From an uncultured Aquimarina sp. (GTDB lineage: Bacteria > Bacteroidota > Bacteroidia > Flavobacteriales > Flavobacteriaceae), in the NCBI GenBank assembly GCA_947489685.1, contig CANLEM010000005.1:372001-436000 (forward strand): a stretch of DNA of 64,000 nucleotides. The letters run 5' to 3'. This document shows positions 43,133 through 53,405 of this stretch, piece after piece. A model generated the notes under the pieces. It saw nothing but the letters and a program-made list of their open reading frames with translations. It did no database searches and was not told the DNA's origin. The first letter of the stretch is position 1; each line of letters opens with the position of its first letter. A program made the position numbers and the translations under genes.

Positions 43133-45022
43133 ATGACAACAGGAAATATTAATGTATCGGTTGAAAATATTTTTCCTCTGATTAAAAAATTCTTGTATTC
43201 TGATCACGAAATCTTTTTAAGAGAGTTAATTTCTAATGCAACAGATGCCACTTTAAAGTTAAAGCACCTAACTAGTATTGGTGAAACTAAAGTTGAATAT
43301 GGTAATCCTATTATTGAAATAAAAATCGATAAAGAAAAGAAACAACTTCATATTATTGACCAAGGGATAGGGATGAGTGCCGAAGAAGTTGAAAAATATA
43401 TTAATGAAGTAGCATTTTCGGGTGCTGAAGAATTCTTAGAAAAATATAAGGATAGTGCCAAAGATTCAGGTATTATCGGTCATTTTGGTCTAGGTTTCTA
43501 TTCGGCTTTTATGGTTGCAAATAAGGTAGAAATTATTACCAAATCTTATACAGATGCACCTGCTGCTCATTGGACTTGTGATGGGTCGCCAACTTATAAT
43601 ATTGAAGTTCATGACAAAACCGAAAGAGGAACAGAAATTATATTACATATAGGAGATGATGATGCCGAATTTTTGGAAGACAGTAGAATAAGTGAACTAT
43701 TAGTAAAGTACAATAAATTCATGCCAGTACCTATTAAATTTGGTACTAAGACTGAAACTTTACCGAAACCGGAAGGTGCAAAAGAAGAAGATCCTGCTCC
43801 AACACAAGAAGTAGATAACATTATCAACAATCCTAGTCCTGCATGGACCAAACAACCAGCAGATCTAAAAGACGAAGATTATAAAGGTTTTTATCGAGAA
43901 TTGTATCCAATGCAATTTGAAGAACCGTTATTTAATATCCATCTTAATGTAGACTATCCTTTTAACCTTACCGGAATTCTGTATTTCCCTAAGTTAGGTC
44001 AGGATATGAATATGCAAAAAGACAAGATACAGTTATATCAAAATCAAGTTTTTGTTACTGATAATGTAGAAGGTATCGTACCCGAGTTTTTAACAATGCT
44101 TCGTGGAGTGATCGATTCTCCAGATATCCCATTAAATGTATCAAGATCGTATTTGCAAGCAGATGGTAATGTTAAGAAAATATCTAGCTACATCACTCGT
44201 AAAGTGGCAGATAAACTGAATTCTATGTTCAAAAACAACAGAGAGGATTTTGAACAAAAATGGAATGATATTAAAATTGTTATCGAGTATGGAATGCTAT
44301 CAGAAGAAAAATTCTTTGAGAAAGCAGATAAATTTGCACTTTATCCAACCGTTGACGGCTCTTACCTAACCTTTGAAGAATTACAGGAAAAAATAAAAGA
44401 TAATCAAACTGATAAGGATAATAAGCTTGTTGTTTTATATGCATCAAACAAAGATGAGCAACATGCCTATATTACAGCAGCGAAAGACAAAGGTTATGAG
44501 GTTTTACTTTTGGATTCTCCAATAGTTTCGCATCTAATCCAAAAATTAGAAACCAGTAAAGAAAACATCACTTTTGTTCGTGTTGATGCAGATCATATTG
44601 ATAATCTGATCAAAAAAGATGAAGAGACTATCTCTAAATTATCTGATGAAGAAAAAGATACGCTTAAAGTTGATTTAGAAAAAGTTATTCCGGCAGAAAA
44701 ATACACGGTTCAATTAGAAGCAATGGATAGTAATGCCGCACCGTTTATGATTACACAACCAGAGTTTATGCGTCGTATGAAAGAGATGCAACAAACCGGA
44801 GGCGGTGGTGGAATGTTTGGAATGGGGAATATGCCAGAGATGTATAACCTTATTGTAAATGTTAATCATGAATTGATCGGACAAATTGCCAGTACAAAAA
44901 CCGATAAAAAGAAAGAACGATTGATTAAGCAATCTCTTGATTTGGCAAGGCTTTCTCAAAACTTACTTAAAGGCGAAGAATTAACCGCTTTTATTAATCG
45001 TAGTTTTGATATGATCAAATAA
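43133..45022 (+). CDS. htpG: Molecular chaperone HtpG (Hsp90)
   Basis: A 629-residue Hsp90 homologue. The ATP lid region of the GHKL N-terminal domain is clear (FLRELISNATDATLKLKHL, then IIDQGIGMS and IIGHFGLGFYSAFMVA). The middle domain has the catalytic-loop segment PLNVSRSYLQADGNV, and the C-terminal dimer domain follows. It carries an acidic insertion (about 205-235) and a Gly/Met-rich loop near 560, both common in this phylum. Monocistronic, with a strong terminator. Confidence 0.95.
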   Translation: MTTGNINVSVENIFPLIKKFLYSDHEIFLRELISNATDATLKLKHLTSIGETKVEYGNPIIEIKIDKEKKQLHIIDQGIGMSAEEVEKYINEVAFSGAEEFLEKYKDSAKDSGIIGHFGLGFYSAFMVANKVEIITKSYTDAPAAHWTCDGSPTYNIEVHDKTERGTEIILHIGDDDAEFLEDSRISELLVKYNKFMPVPIKFGTKTETLPKPEGAKEEDPAPTQEVDNIINNPSPAWTKQPADLKDEDYKGFYRELYPMQFEEPLFNIHLNVDYPFNLTGILYFPKLGQDMNMQKDKIQLYQNQVFVTDNVEGIVPEFLTMLRGVIDSPDIPLNVSRSYLQADGNVKKISSYITRKVADKLNSMFKNNREDFEQKWNDIKIVIEYGMLSEEKFFEKADKFALYPTVDGSYLTFEELQEKIKDNQTDKDNKLVVLYASNKDEQHAYITAAKDKGYEVLLLDSPIVSHLIQKLETSKENITFVRVDADHIDNLIKKDEETISKLSDEEKDTLKVDLEKVIPAEKYTVQLEAMDSNAAPFMITQPEFMRRMKEMQQTGGGGGMFGMGNMPEMYNLIVNVNHELIGQIASTKTDKKKERLIKQSLDLARLSQNLLKGEELTAFINRSFDMIK

Positions 45023-45050
45023 AAAATCAAATTTTATTGATTCAATATAT

Positions 45051-45084
45051 ACCGCTTCAAGAAATTATTGAAGCGGTTTTTTTT
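45051..45084 (+). terminator. Terminator of htpG
   Basis: ACCGCTTCAA (45051-45060) pairs with TTGAAGCGGT (45068-45077), then a T-run. Nearly the same stem follows the PUR gene at 6165. Confidence 0.9.
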
Positions 45085-45147
45085 ATCATTCATTTTTGAT
45101 ATAAAAGTTAAATATTTTACATTCGTAATGATCACCTATTCGTAAAT

Positions 45148-46134
45148 ATGAAATCTTTTCGGTACTTTTTTTTATATTTCTTAATCGTCGCAACCAATAT
45201 GTTTGGCCAGGCTCCCGTATCAGGTTATATCACTATGGATCAACCAGAAGAATGGGAAAACAAGGTATTCTTAAGTAGCATAGATCAAGAACAAAGTAAG
45301 GGTACATATCACACAATTCCTATTGCCTCTGCCACCATTGATAAAGATGGTTTTTTTGCTTTTGACCAACATGAATTTGCTGGAGATGATCGAATGTATA
45401 AAGTTGAGCTTCGACCCTTGTCTATCCAAGAAAAAAAGAAACTATCGAACAAAATAAAAAACTATCGATTATTTATAACATCCAAAAAAGACACTGTTTT
45501 CTTCAATAAAAATAAAACAATGTTTGGTAGTTATACAACAACTAATAAAGCCGATTTAGAATGGAGAAAATTAAAAAAATTTAATGCTAGATTTGAAAAT
45601 TTGACTTCGGATTTTGACACACAACAATATTTACTCGAAACCAAAGGATACGTAAAAGATTCATTGCAAATACTTTTGGTAAAACTTATTGGGATTAAAG
45701 CTCTAGATGACAAGAATCTGCTAGAAAAAGATATCAAAAAGAACCCAAAGTATTATATAGATTTACTACAGGAATTAAAATCAAGCGAACTTGATCCTTC
45801 TACCTATATCTATCTCGAAAACAAACTTACCGTTATTAGTCAAAAATTAACCAACAAAAAATATCACATGAGCCTTTGGGTAAATGGTATTGCTATTTTT
45901 GTAATCATTGTATTGATTAGTTTTATTTTTATTTCAAAGAAAAGACGAAATACGCACTCCCCCTCTTTAAGCAAACAAGAACAAATTGTAAAACATCTTA
46001 TACAATCTGGCAAAAGCAACAAAGAAATTGCAAACGAATTATTTGTAAGTATAAGTACTGTAAAAACTCATATCTCTAATATTTACAGCAAGTTAAATAT
46101 TTCTAATCGTCAAGAATTATTATCGAAAAAGTAA
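45148..46134 (+). CDS. Membrane-anchored LuxR-type regulator
   Basis: A 328-residue one-component regulator. A signal-like N-terminus (MKSFRYFFLYFLIVATNMFG) leads into a periplasmic part (about 22-240, starting with a beta-rich segment), one membrane helix (about 244-262, LWVNGIAIFVIIVLISFIFI) and a cytoplasmic LuxR helix-turn-helix (about 273-328: QSGKSNKEIANELFVSISTV, then KTHISNIYSKLNISNRQELL). It would sense an envelope signal and bind DNA while tethered. The barrel gene starts 89 bases downstream on the same strand and is the obvious candidate target. Confidence 0.85.
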   Translation: MKSFRYFFLYFLIVATNMFGQAPVSGYITMDQPEEWENKVFLSSIDQEQSKGTYHTIPIASATIDKDGFFAFDQHEFAGDDRMYKVELRPLSIQEKKKLSNKIKNYRLFITSKKDTVFFNKNKTMFGSYTTTNKADLEWRKLKKFNARFENLTSDFDTQQYLLETKGYVKDSLQILLVKLIGIKALDDKNLLEKDIKKNPKYYIDLLQELKSSELDPSTYIYLENKLTVISQKLTNKKYHMSLWVNGIAIFVIIVLISFIFISKKRRNTHSPSLSKQEQIVKHLIQSGKSNKEIANELFVSISTVKTHISNIYSKLNISNRQELLSKK

Positions 46135-46223
46135 ATTCATACTAGTACTAGTACCTTATTCAGCTCTCTAAAATTAAACCATAAATCATTTTCTACAGTT
46201 ATTTGTTTTCAGAAAACTAAAAC

Positions 46224-48548
46224 ATGAAAAAACAAATAGCCACCTTACTATTTTCGATATTTTGGTTCCCTTTTTTTGCACAAGAAACCTATTCCTTATC
46301 CGGTAAAGTTTTTGATCAAAACGGCGATTTAATTGAAGTAGGTGATGTTTTGTTACAAGACGAGGTGAGGCAAAATATTATAGCATATACATATGTCTCA
46401 AAAGGTAGATTTAATCTAAACCAAATACCTAGAGGCAACTATTTGTTATCCATTTCATGTCTGGGATATACAAAAGAGATTTTAGAGATAAAGCTGATAG
46501 AAAACAAAATCGTTTCGATACAATTAGCAAAAAGCTTGATTAATCTTGACCAGGTAACCGTAAATAGTTCCAAAAACACCTTTAGTTTTAAAGATGGAAA
46601 CATAAAAGTAAATGTCGAAAATTCAATTTTAGAATCACTGCTTTCAACAACTGACCTATTATCAAAACTACCGGGTATTCAAATTAGCCCTAATCAAGAA
46701 TCTTTTTCGATAGTAGGAAGAGGGACACCTCTATTATATCTAGATAATCAACGAATTGATTTTGATCAATTAAAATCAATACCTGTTAGCGATATTAAAG
46801 AGATAGAAATAATCGACAATCCTCCTGCCAAATATGAAGCAGAAGGTAGAAGCTTGATTTTGATTACTAGACAACGAAATAAAGAAGAAGGATATAAAAT
46901 AGATGTATCAGAGACAGTTTCTTTTAAAAGAAAATTCAGCAACTATTTCGAAATACGGTCTGATTTTAAAAGAAAAAAATTAGAGCTGCAAGCAAATATC
47001 AATTACAACCAAATCGGGTTTTGGGAAAATTCTGGATCAAGGTTAGAAGTACCACTTCAAAATATTATTTCAGAGTATAATGCCAAAGCTACTGGCCCGA
47101 GACCTCAACTCATAATGGGTAGTGGGTTTTTCTATCAGTTTAATACTGATGATTATCTTTCGGGAAGAATAAACTATAGGACTCAAAGAGACAAGTTTCC
47201 TATTACTACCAATACTTCATTACAAATTAATCAAGTCGAAGATTTTATCCTTTCTGAAAGTTTGAATGATGCGCCTCGAAGTTTTCTGACTTCGAATCTA
47301 AACTATAATAAGAAGCTCTCCTCAAAAAGTAATTTGTTTTTTGGCCTTCAATATTCTAGCTACTCCAGAGACTTAAAAAGCAATATTTTTAATAATATCA
47401 ACCAAACGGGTTTTGAGTTATCTCAAAACAGAGATCAAACTTATGACATAGGTGTTTTTGCTTCTAGGATTGATTTTGAAAATAAAATAAGCAAACATCT
47501 TAAGATAGAAATAGGGGGTTCTATATCCAAAAGTAAAGCAGTAGCTTTTTCAGATTTCGAACTGATAGACTTAAATCAACGTACGATTTCTACATATGAT
47601 TATAATGAGGACACCTATGCTTCTTATACTCAATTATCAGGATCTCTGCATAAAATTAATTATAATGTAGGGATTAGAATTGAAACCAATAGTGTAAAAG
47701 GAGGTTTTAGAAATACCCAGGATTTATTAGTAAATAGAGAACAAACCCAAGCATTCCCAAAAGTTAGGCTGACTTTACCTATCGACAGTACAAAGACATT
47801 GGCATTTAATTATAATAAGACTATAAACAGGCCTGGATATCTTAATGCTAGTTCAATAAGTACATTTATAAATCCTTTGGTGGAATTTGTTCGTAATGTA
47901 AACTTAAGACCTACGATAACCGAAGAAATTTCAACTGATTTTGTATTTAAAAAATCGAATCTTAGTTTTCGTTATTTTGAAACCGAAAATCCAATATTTT
48001 TTAGCTCAACCTACAATACACAAGAAAATAGAATTATCACCTCTCCTCAAAATTTTGAACAAGAAACGGGATATGTTATCCAGTTTCGAAACACCCAAAA
48101 TTACAAAACAATCACTTCTACAAATACTATTAGTCTTAACTATGCCAAAATTAAAGATCCTTTTGCCATAAATCAAAAGACACAACCTTATCTCTATTAT
48201 TATTCAAACACCGAATTCAAAATCCAACCAAAAACAACTATCGGTATTAACTTTTGGGGGTTATCCAAACGATATGAAGGAATTTTTGAAAGAAACGCAG
48301 TATTCATTTTAGGGGCTTCATTTAGTAAAACTTTTAATAGTGATATACATTTTTCTTTGAACGCCAATGACATTTTTAGAAACATGAATTTTAAGGATAC
48401 ATACATTGCAAATGATATAATGGCTAGCGATGTATATAACGTAAATGCCCAAGAACTCTCTTTTTCATTAAAATACTCTTTTGGTAAAACGAAAAAGTCA
48501 TCTTTTAAAAATAAAGATGTAGACGATAACCTCAATAGAATTAGATAA
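46224..48548 (+). CDS. Outer-membrane beta-barrel, receptor-like
   Basis: A 774-residue exported protein: signal MKKQIATLLFSIFWFPFFAQ, then a carboxypeptidase-regulatory-like domain (GKVFDQNGDLIEVGDVLLQD to about residue 100), a plug-like domain with DLLSKLPGIQISPN and IDNPPAKYEAEGRSLI, and a long barrel ending KYSFGKTKK plus a short charged tail. It is a relative of the receptor at 33744 but diverged. It lies directly after the membrane-anchored LuxR gene. Ligand unknown. Confidence 0.88.
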   Translation: MKKQIATLLFSIFWFPFFAQETYSLSGKVFDQNGDLIEVGDVLLQDEVRQNIIAYTYVSKGRFNLNQIPRGNYLLSISCLGYTKEILEIKLIENKIVSIQLAKSLINLDQVTVNSSKNTFSFKDGNIKVNVENSILESLLSTTDLLSKLPGIQISPNQESFSIVGRGTPLLYLDNQRIDFDQLKSIPVSDIKEIEIIDNPPAKYEAEGRSLILITRQRNKEEGYKIDVSETVSFKRKFSNYFEIRSDFKRKKLELQANINYNQIGFWENSGSRLEVPLQNIISEYNAKATGPRPQLIMGSGFFYQFNTDDYLSGRINYRTQRDKFPITTNTSLQINQVEDFILSESLNDAPRSFLTSNLNYNKKLSSKSNLFFGLQYSSYSRDLKSNIFNNINQTGFELSQNRDQTYDIGVFASRIDFENKISKHLKIEIGGSISKSKAVAFSDFELIDLNQRTISTYDYNEDTYASYTQLSGSLHKINYNVGIRIETNSVKGGFRNTQDLLVNREQTQAFPKVRLTLPIDSTKTLAFNYNKTINRPGYLNASSISTFINPLVEFVRNVNLRPTITEEISTDFVFKKSNLSFRYFETENPIFFSSTYNTQENRIITSPQNFEQETGYVIQFRNTQNYKTITSTNTISLNYAKIKDPFAINQKTQPYLYYYSNTEFKIQPKTTIGINFWGLSKRYEGIFERNAVFILGASFSKTFNSDIHFSLNANDIFRNMNFKDTYIANDIMASDVYNVNAQELSFSLKYSFGKTKKSSFKNKDVDDNLNRIR

Positions 48549-48611
48549 AACCACTCTCGTTGATAAATATATTTAGACCGTATTGCTTATAATTTTGGCG
48601 AGGTACAATAA

Positions 48612-48646
48612 AAAAACCTCCTGACCCAAGTTTTCAGGAGGTTTTT
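48612..48646. terminator. Terminator between barrel and S9 peptidase genes
   Basis: Stem AAAAACCTCCTGA (48612-48624) with TCAGGAGGTTTTT (48634-48646); a 13-bp match with A and T runs at its ends, serving both convergent genes. Confidence 0.9.
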
Positions 48647-48667
48647 AAAGTAACTAAAAAGTATACC

Positions 48668-50980
48668 CTATCCTTTTATAGGTTTAGTTTCTTCTTTTTT
48701 GCTTAAATGTTTTGCATAGAATCCCATCATAGCTTTATACATGGCTACAGAATTCTCTTCTTTTCCAAAACCATGACCTTCATCATATCTTACCATGTAT
48801 GGCACATCATAACCTTTATCTCGTAGCGCTTTTACAATCTGATCTGATTCATCAATATTTACTCTTGGGTCATTTGCTCCTTGCACAACAAATAATGGTT
48901 TTTTGATTTTATCAATTTGATATACAGGCGAAACCTCTGTCATAATTGCTTTTTCTTCGGCAACATCTTCATCATACCAAATCTCTTTGATAATCTTTAA
49001 ATATGGTTTCCAATACGGAGGAATCGTTTTCATAAAAGTAAATAAGTTAGATACCCCTACATAATCTACTCCGCATGTGTATAAATCTGGAGTTTTAGTT
49101 AAGCCTCTAAGTACCGCATAACCACCATGACTTCCTCCATAAATTGCTACTTTGTCTTTATCTACCCATCCTTGATCGATTACATATTTTAACCCATCCT
49201 CTACATCGTCCATTGCTTTTCTTCCTATTTGCTTAAATCCTGATTCTAAGAATTTTTTACCATAACCTCCAGATATTCTAAAGTTGACTTGCAAAGTAGC
49301 GTATCCACGACTTGCGAATAATTGCGCTTCTGGATTAAATCCCCAAGAATCTCGAATTCCTTGTGGTCCTCCATGTGGGTTGACCACCAATGGCACTTTT
49401 TTACCTTGCAATGCTTCTTTTGGTAAAGTAATATACCCATGAATAGTTAACCCATCCCTACTCTTAAAAGTAATGGGGCGCATCTCTGCCATATCATTCT
49501 CTTTTAATTGAGGCATTAAATTATACAACAGTTTAAACTTTTCAGTTTTTGCATCATAAGAATAGTATACTCCATATAATTTATCACTTTGTAAGAAAAT
49601 CAAATACTTATCCTCATCATCGGTTTTATCTGCTATAGAATATTGATGATCGGGAAATTCACTACTAATTTTAGCATGCAATTTTTTATAGTAATCACTT
49701 ACTGGCACAACTACATTTTTTTCACCTTCATACGACCAATAATCCAATTCATACCCTCTTTTTCTAGATACAGATAAATTAGATACATCATATTTATCGT
49801 TAGAAAAAAGCTTCTTTATTACTTTATCTGCCTTTAAATCATATAAGTAAATTTGTGCCTTATCAGAATCTAAGTTAGAAACTACATAAGCATCATGAGG
49901 GTTAGCTGTACTATAATCAAAACGTAATATCGAAAATGTATCTTTCCAATTTAGCTGCTTAATAATTTCAAATTCCCCAGCTTCTTTGGCATAAAACAAA
50001 TCAAAGTTTACACCATCTCTAATTTTGGCATATGCCTTAAGATTACCATCTTTATCAAAATTATAACCCGCTATTGGGTTTGCTGCATCTTCATTTTTAA
50101 ACAATTGCTTACTTTCTCCAGTAATGATATTTATTTTATAAGGCTCGAAGATCTGTTTGTTATTCTTGTTCATAGATATAATCATATGATCTTTATCTTC
50201 TTTTAACCCTTCTAAAATATTCACCTGTACTCCTTCAAAAGGAGTTAGTTCTTTTTGATCAGTACCGTCAATATTTACCGCAAACAAATGATAATCTTCA
50301 TTACCACCTTTATCCATTACATATACCAAACGACCATTATTTGCCCAGCCATATCCTCGAATAAGCTCTTCTTTTTCTTCTATAACTTTGGTTACTTTTT
50401 CGGTAGCAACCTCTTTGACATATACATGATTTTTTTTGTTTTCATCCTTTTCTCTATACGACATAAATTTGCCATTTGGCGAAAATCGAAAAGTACGAGC
50501 CTTTGGTTTAGCAAAATAATCCTCGACCGAATATTTATGATCACCTTCGCCTAATTTTGATAGTTTTACTAATTCTTCTTCTGAAGTTACCAACGCAGGG
50601 TTACCAGGTATAGTTTTTTCTGATTTTTCCATTTCTAATGGTAGTTCCATTCCTCCTTGATAAAAAGTTCCTTTTAATTTTTTTGATTCTAGAGATCCTA
50701 CATATTTTATCCCTGCTTTTTTAAAAGCAATTGTTAATTGATTATTTTCAAAGAGCACAGTATCCATAGGAAGACCTGTAGCTCCTTGAGAAGGACTATC
50801 CATTGTTGCAGATAAAGCCCCTTCTTTTTCTTCTATATTAAATACTAGCGGAATTTCATTTCCTTGAACAGATAACTTTCCTTTCCAGGTTCCTGTAACT
50901 TCTTGCCCAAAAGATTGAGCAAATGACATACATAACAATGCTATAAAAGCACTCCAAAAGATTGATGTTTTTGTTTTCAT
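48668..50980 (-). CDS. Exported S9 family (prolyl oligopeptidase-type) peptidase
   Basis: A 770-residue exported peptidase with signal MKTKTSIFWSAFIALLCMSF. An additional N-terminal beta domain (about 25-125, GTWKGKLSVQGNEIPLVF) precedes the beta-propeller. The alpha/beta hydrolase half has Ser617 in YGGSHGGYAV, Asp704 in GANDPRVN and His736 in DEGHGFGKEE, so the triad is complete. Likely degrades short peptides in the periplasm. Single gene. Confidence 0.93.
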   Translation of the reverse strand: MKTKTSIFWSAFIALLCMSFAQSFGQEVTGTWKGKLSVQGNEIPLVFNIEEKEGALSATMDSPSQGATGLPMDTVLFENNQLTIAFKKAGIKYVGSLESKKLKGTFYQGGMELPLEMEKSEKTIPGNPALVTSEEELVKLSKLGEGDHKYSVEDYFAKPKARTFRFSPNGKFMSYREKDENKKNHVYVKEVATEKVTKVIEEKEELIRGYGWANNGRLVYVMDKGGNEDYHLFAVNIDGTDQKELTPFEGVQVNILEGLKEDKDHMIISMNKNNKQIFEPYKINIITGESKQLFKNEDAANPIAGYNFDKDGNLKAYAKIRDGVNFDLFYAKEAGEFEIIKQLNWKDTFSILRFDYSTANPHDAYVVSNLDSDKAQIYLYDLKADKVIKKLFSNDKYDVSNLSVSRKRGYELDYWSYEGEKNVVVPVSDYYKKLHAKISSEFPDHQYSIADKTDDEDKYLIFLQSDKLYGVYYSYDAKTEKFKLLYNLMPQLKENDMAEMRPITFKSRDGLTIHGYITLPKEALQGKKVPLVVNPHGGPQGIRDSWGFNPEAQLFASRGYATLQVNFRISGGYGKKFLESGFKQIGRKAMDDVEDGLKYVIDQGWVDKDKVAIYGGSHGGYAVLRGLTKTPDLYTCGVDYVGVSNLFTFMKTIPPYWKPYLKIIKEIWYDEDVAEEKAIMTEVSPVYQIDKIKKPLFVVQGANDPRVNIDESDQIVKALRDKGYDVPYMVRYDEGHGFGKEENSVAMYKAMMGFYAKHLSKKEETKPIKG

Positions 50981-51236
50981 TGTACTAACGGATTTATTTA
51001 AAAAATAAGAGTTTTTGTATTTAGTAAGTAAGCAACTATCATGTTTTGTTACATTTTATTTTATTATTTAACAAAGATGCAAGTAATAAGATAAACTTAA
51101 TTTATAAGCTTATCGTTGTTAGACAAGAAAATCTTCAGATGAGCAAAGTTTATTTGTACTGTTACAGTTTTCATAAATATTACTTTTCAATTTTAGGTTT
51201 TAGTAATTTTACTGAGGTAACACAAATTGACTTTTT

Positions 51237-52091
51237 ATGAAAAAAATATGGGCTTTGGTATTCGCTATTGCTATAGTAAGCTGCAACCAAACTAAAAAAG
51301 AGGAAAGTAAAACTTCTGATAAAGTAGAAGAAAATAAAGAAATGATACCCGTAGAATCTAATGGCGGTATCGGTGATGGAGCAATTTCAATTACAGATCA
51401 CTATGCACGCAGTATAGAAGGGGCGCATAAAAAAGATAATTTTTCAAAACACAAAGCTGTAAGCTTTAACGCAAATATTATTTTTGGAGGAAAGCAACAT
51501 CTAGAGGGTAAGGTGACTATGTTAACAAGTTCTGGTAAGATAAGGATTGATAAAAAGGATCAAAGTAAAATTATCTATAACGGAGAGAAAGTATTTCTAT
51601 GCCCTAAAAATGCTAGCGAAAAAGGTGCTCGTTTTGATATATTTACCTGGACTTATTTTTTTGGTCTTCCGTACAAGTTAAATGATCCCGGAACTAATTT
51701 GGTCCCCGAAGATAGTAGATCATTAGATGGTGTTGATCATAACACTGCTAGATTAACTTTTGAAAATGGTACAGGAGATGCACCCGATGATTGGTACATA
51801 CTCTATACTGATCAAAAAGATAACTCTTTACAGGCTGCTGCATATATTGTTACTTATGGTAGTGGAGCAGATATTTCGAAAGCCGAAGCAGATCCACATG
51901 CCATTAGGTATAAAGATTTTAAAATCATTGACGGAGTTCCTTTTGCTACCAAATGGGAGTTCTATGGATGGACTAGCGAAAAAGGAATGACCGATAAGTT
52001 AGGGGAAGCTACTATTACCGATATTACTTTTTTGGATGAAGAGGGCACTATTTTTGAGACACCTGATAATGCCAAAGAAATAAAATTATAA
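51237..52091 (+). CDS. Lipoprotein, DUF6503-like
   Basis: A 284-residue lipoprotein (MKKIWALVFAIAIVSC, Cys16) with a Lys/Glu linker to about residue 40. The body is a beta-rich sheet protein: FNANIIFGGKQHLEGKVTML, IIYNGEKVFLCP, then FTWTYFFGLPYKLNDPGTNL, a segment I associate with the DUF6503 group (from memory, moderately sure). It may bind a lipid or small hydrophobic molecule in LolA/LppX style, but no function is established. Single gene, converging with the astacin gene. Confidence 0.7.
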   Translation: MKKIWALVFAIAIVSCNQTKKEESKTSDKVEENKEMIPVESNGGIGDGAISITDHYARSIEGAHKKDNFSKHKAVSFNANIIFGGKQHLEGKVTMLTSSGKIRIDKKDQSKIIYNGEKVFLCPKNASEKGARFDIFTWTYFFGLPYKLNDPGTNLVPEDSRSLDGVDHNTARLTFENGTGDAPDDWYILYTDQKDNSLQAAAYIVTYGSGADISKAEADPHAIRYKDFKIIDGVPFATKWEFYGWTSEKGMTDKLGEATITDITFLDEEGTIFETPDNAKEIKL

Positions 52092-52112
52092 CACGGTTCG
52101 AAAAAAAAAGAA

Positions 52113-52145
52113 AAATCCCTTCAAATATTTTTTTTGAAGGGATTT
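52113..52145. terminator. Terminator between lipoprotein and astacin genes
   Basis: AAATCCCTTCAAA (52113-52125) pairs with TTTGAAGGGATTT (52133-52145), flanked by A-runs upstream. Serves both convergent genes. Confidence 0.85.
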
Positions 52146-52168
52146 ATAGGTTTAAAAACTTTGATTAA

Positions 52169-53233
52169 TTAGTCTTTAGAAACATCGTTAAGATCAGAAT
52201 TGTCTTGATCCAAAGATTTGCCTGAATCTCTTGAAGATCCACATTGTCCTAAACGATCCCATCCTCTACCGGATCTTTTTCTGTACAAGAAACCACGATA
52301 GGTAACTAAATCTCCTGCCTGGTATGATTGTGTACTTGACCATGGAGCGACGCCTTCGCAAATATCGTTTCCACCACCTCCATCACCTGGATACATTAAT
52401 GCAATTCCGGCAATATCACCAGAGGATAGGCCATTTCTTTGCGCATTATAAGTGGAGCCATTTTTTCTAACAATAGTAGGTTGCCCATTTGCCGAAAAAG
52501 CAAATGAACCATAAAGCATAATCGAGTTAAAATCTAATGAACTTGTATACTCGTCACCATCTACTCCCTGTTGGGTATATGTTTGAAAATTAAATTCTCG
52601 ATTGGCCTGAATGTTTTGAAAATTAATAGTGATAAACTGATCTCTATCTTTTCTACTTTGCTCATGCCATAATCCAACCGCATGACCTATTTCATGAATA
52701 GTATTACCTGTAGAACAGCCATTAGCCAAATTGATGTTTTGTCTACGACCTGTGCGTCCTACAGAAGAAGAGCATCCGCTACCTCTTCTAAAATAGACAT
52801 AAGCTGTTTGATTAGTCCTTCTTACAAATCTAAGATCTGTATTCGCTTCCCAATGCGCAATCGCATTTGTAACCCTAGCTTGATTTGGCAAACCACTTTC
52901 TATAGCATAATATACCGTATTATTTGGCCAACGTCTTTGAGTACGCCCGGTACTCTTACTATTCATAGCAATGAGATCTTCTTTGGTAAAGATCATATCT
53001 CCACCCAAAACATACTCACCATTTACTTCTTCTACCTCAACAGGTTCTCCATTGAGTTTAATCGTGGTAAGCTTTCCCGTAGTTTCGGGATAAGCAAGTT
53101 CTTGCGTAAAACTTTGGGTGAGATTTGGTTGTTCTAATTCACTGTCGGATTGTTCGTTTTCACAAGAAATGAACAATGCACACGTGGCAATTGCAAAAAC
53201 CTTAAGTGTGTGACTTTTAAAAGTTTGTGTCAT
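52169..53233 (-). CDS. Astacin-like (M12A) metalloprotease lipoprotein
   Basis: A 354-residue protease. A lipoprotein-type signal ends CALFISC (Cys24), followed by a propeptide-like region. The zinc site is HEIGHAVGLWHEQSRKDRD, the astacin form of HExxHxxGxxH, and the Met-turn is FNSIMLYGSFAF. It starts its catalytic domain near RRWPNNTVYYAIESG. After the protease, a short W/Y-rich module (about 295-335: APWSSTQSYQAGDLVTYRGF) looks like a chitin-binding (CBM5/12) domain. It should act on proteins, perhaps in chitin-rich matter. Confidence 0.9.
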   Translation of the reverse strand: MTQTFKSHTLKVFAIATCALFISCENEQSDSELEQPNLTQSFTQELAYPETTGKLTTIKLNGEPVEVEEVNGEYVLGGDMIFTKEDLIAMNSKSTGRTQRRWPNNTVYYAIESGLPNQARVTNAIAHWEANTDLRFVRRTNQTAYVYFRRGSGCSSSVGRTGRRQNINLANGCSTGNTIHEIGHAVGLWHEQSRKDRDQFITINFQNIQANREFNFQTYTQQGVDGDEYTSSLDFNSIMLYGSFAFSANGQPTIVRKNGSTYNAQRNGLSSGDIAGIALMYPGDGGGGNDICEGVAPWSSTQSYQAGDLVTYRGFLYRKRSGRGWDRLGQCGSSRDSGKSLDQDNSDLNDVSKD

Positions 53234-53235
53234 AA

Positions 53236-53279
53236 TACATATTATTTAAGTTGATATTATATTAACTTGAGTATGTATG
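53236..53279. promoter_or_regulatory. Nested palindromes before the astacin gene
   Basis: AAGTTGATAT-T-ATATTAACTT (53249-53269) is a near-perfect palindrome (nine of ten pairs). Around it ATACATA (53236-53242) and TATGTAT (53273-53279) form a second, exact pair. It lies 3-46 bases upstream of the astacin start, where an operator would sit. Confidence 0.5.
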
Positions 53280-53405
53280 CTTTATTGCTTACTTATTTAT
53301 GGATCAACATTAAAACATATAGATCTTTATAACCTTTTGAAAGGTAAAAATGATAGTTTTTTTGTATCTTTAAAAGGCACAAACATTGGTTTAAAATTTC
53401 TTATT

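Noticed and set aside
6165..45084. Mobile repeat suggested by the near-identical ACCGCTTCA/TGAAGCGGT stems after the PUR gene and htpG
   Set aside because: Similarity is limited to the stem and T-run; common terminator sequence is enough to explain it.
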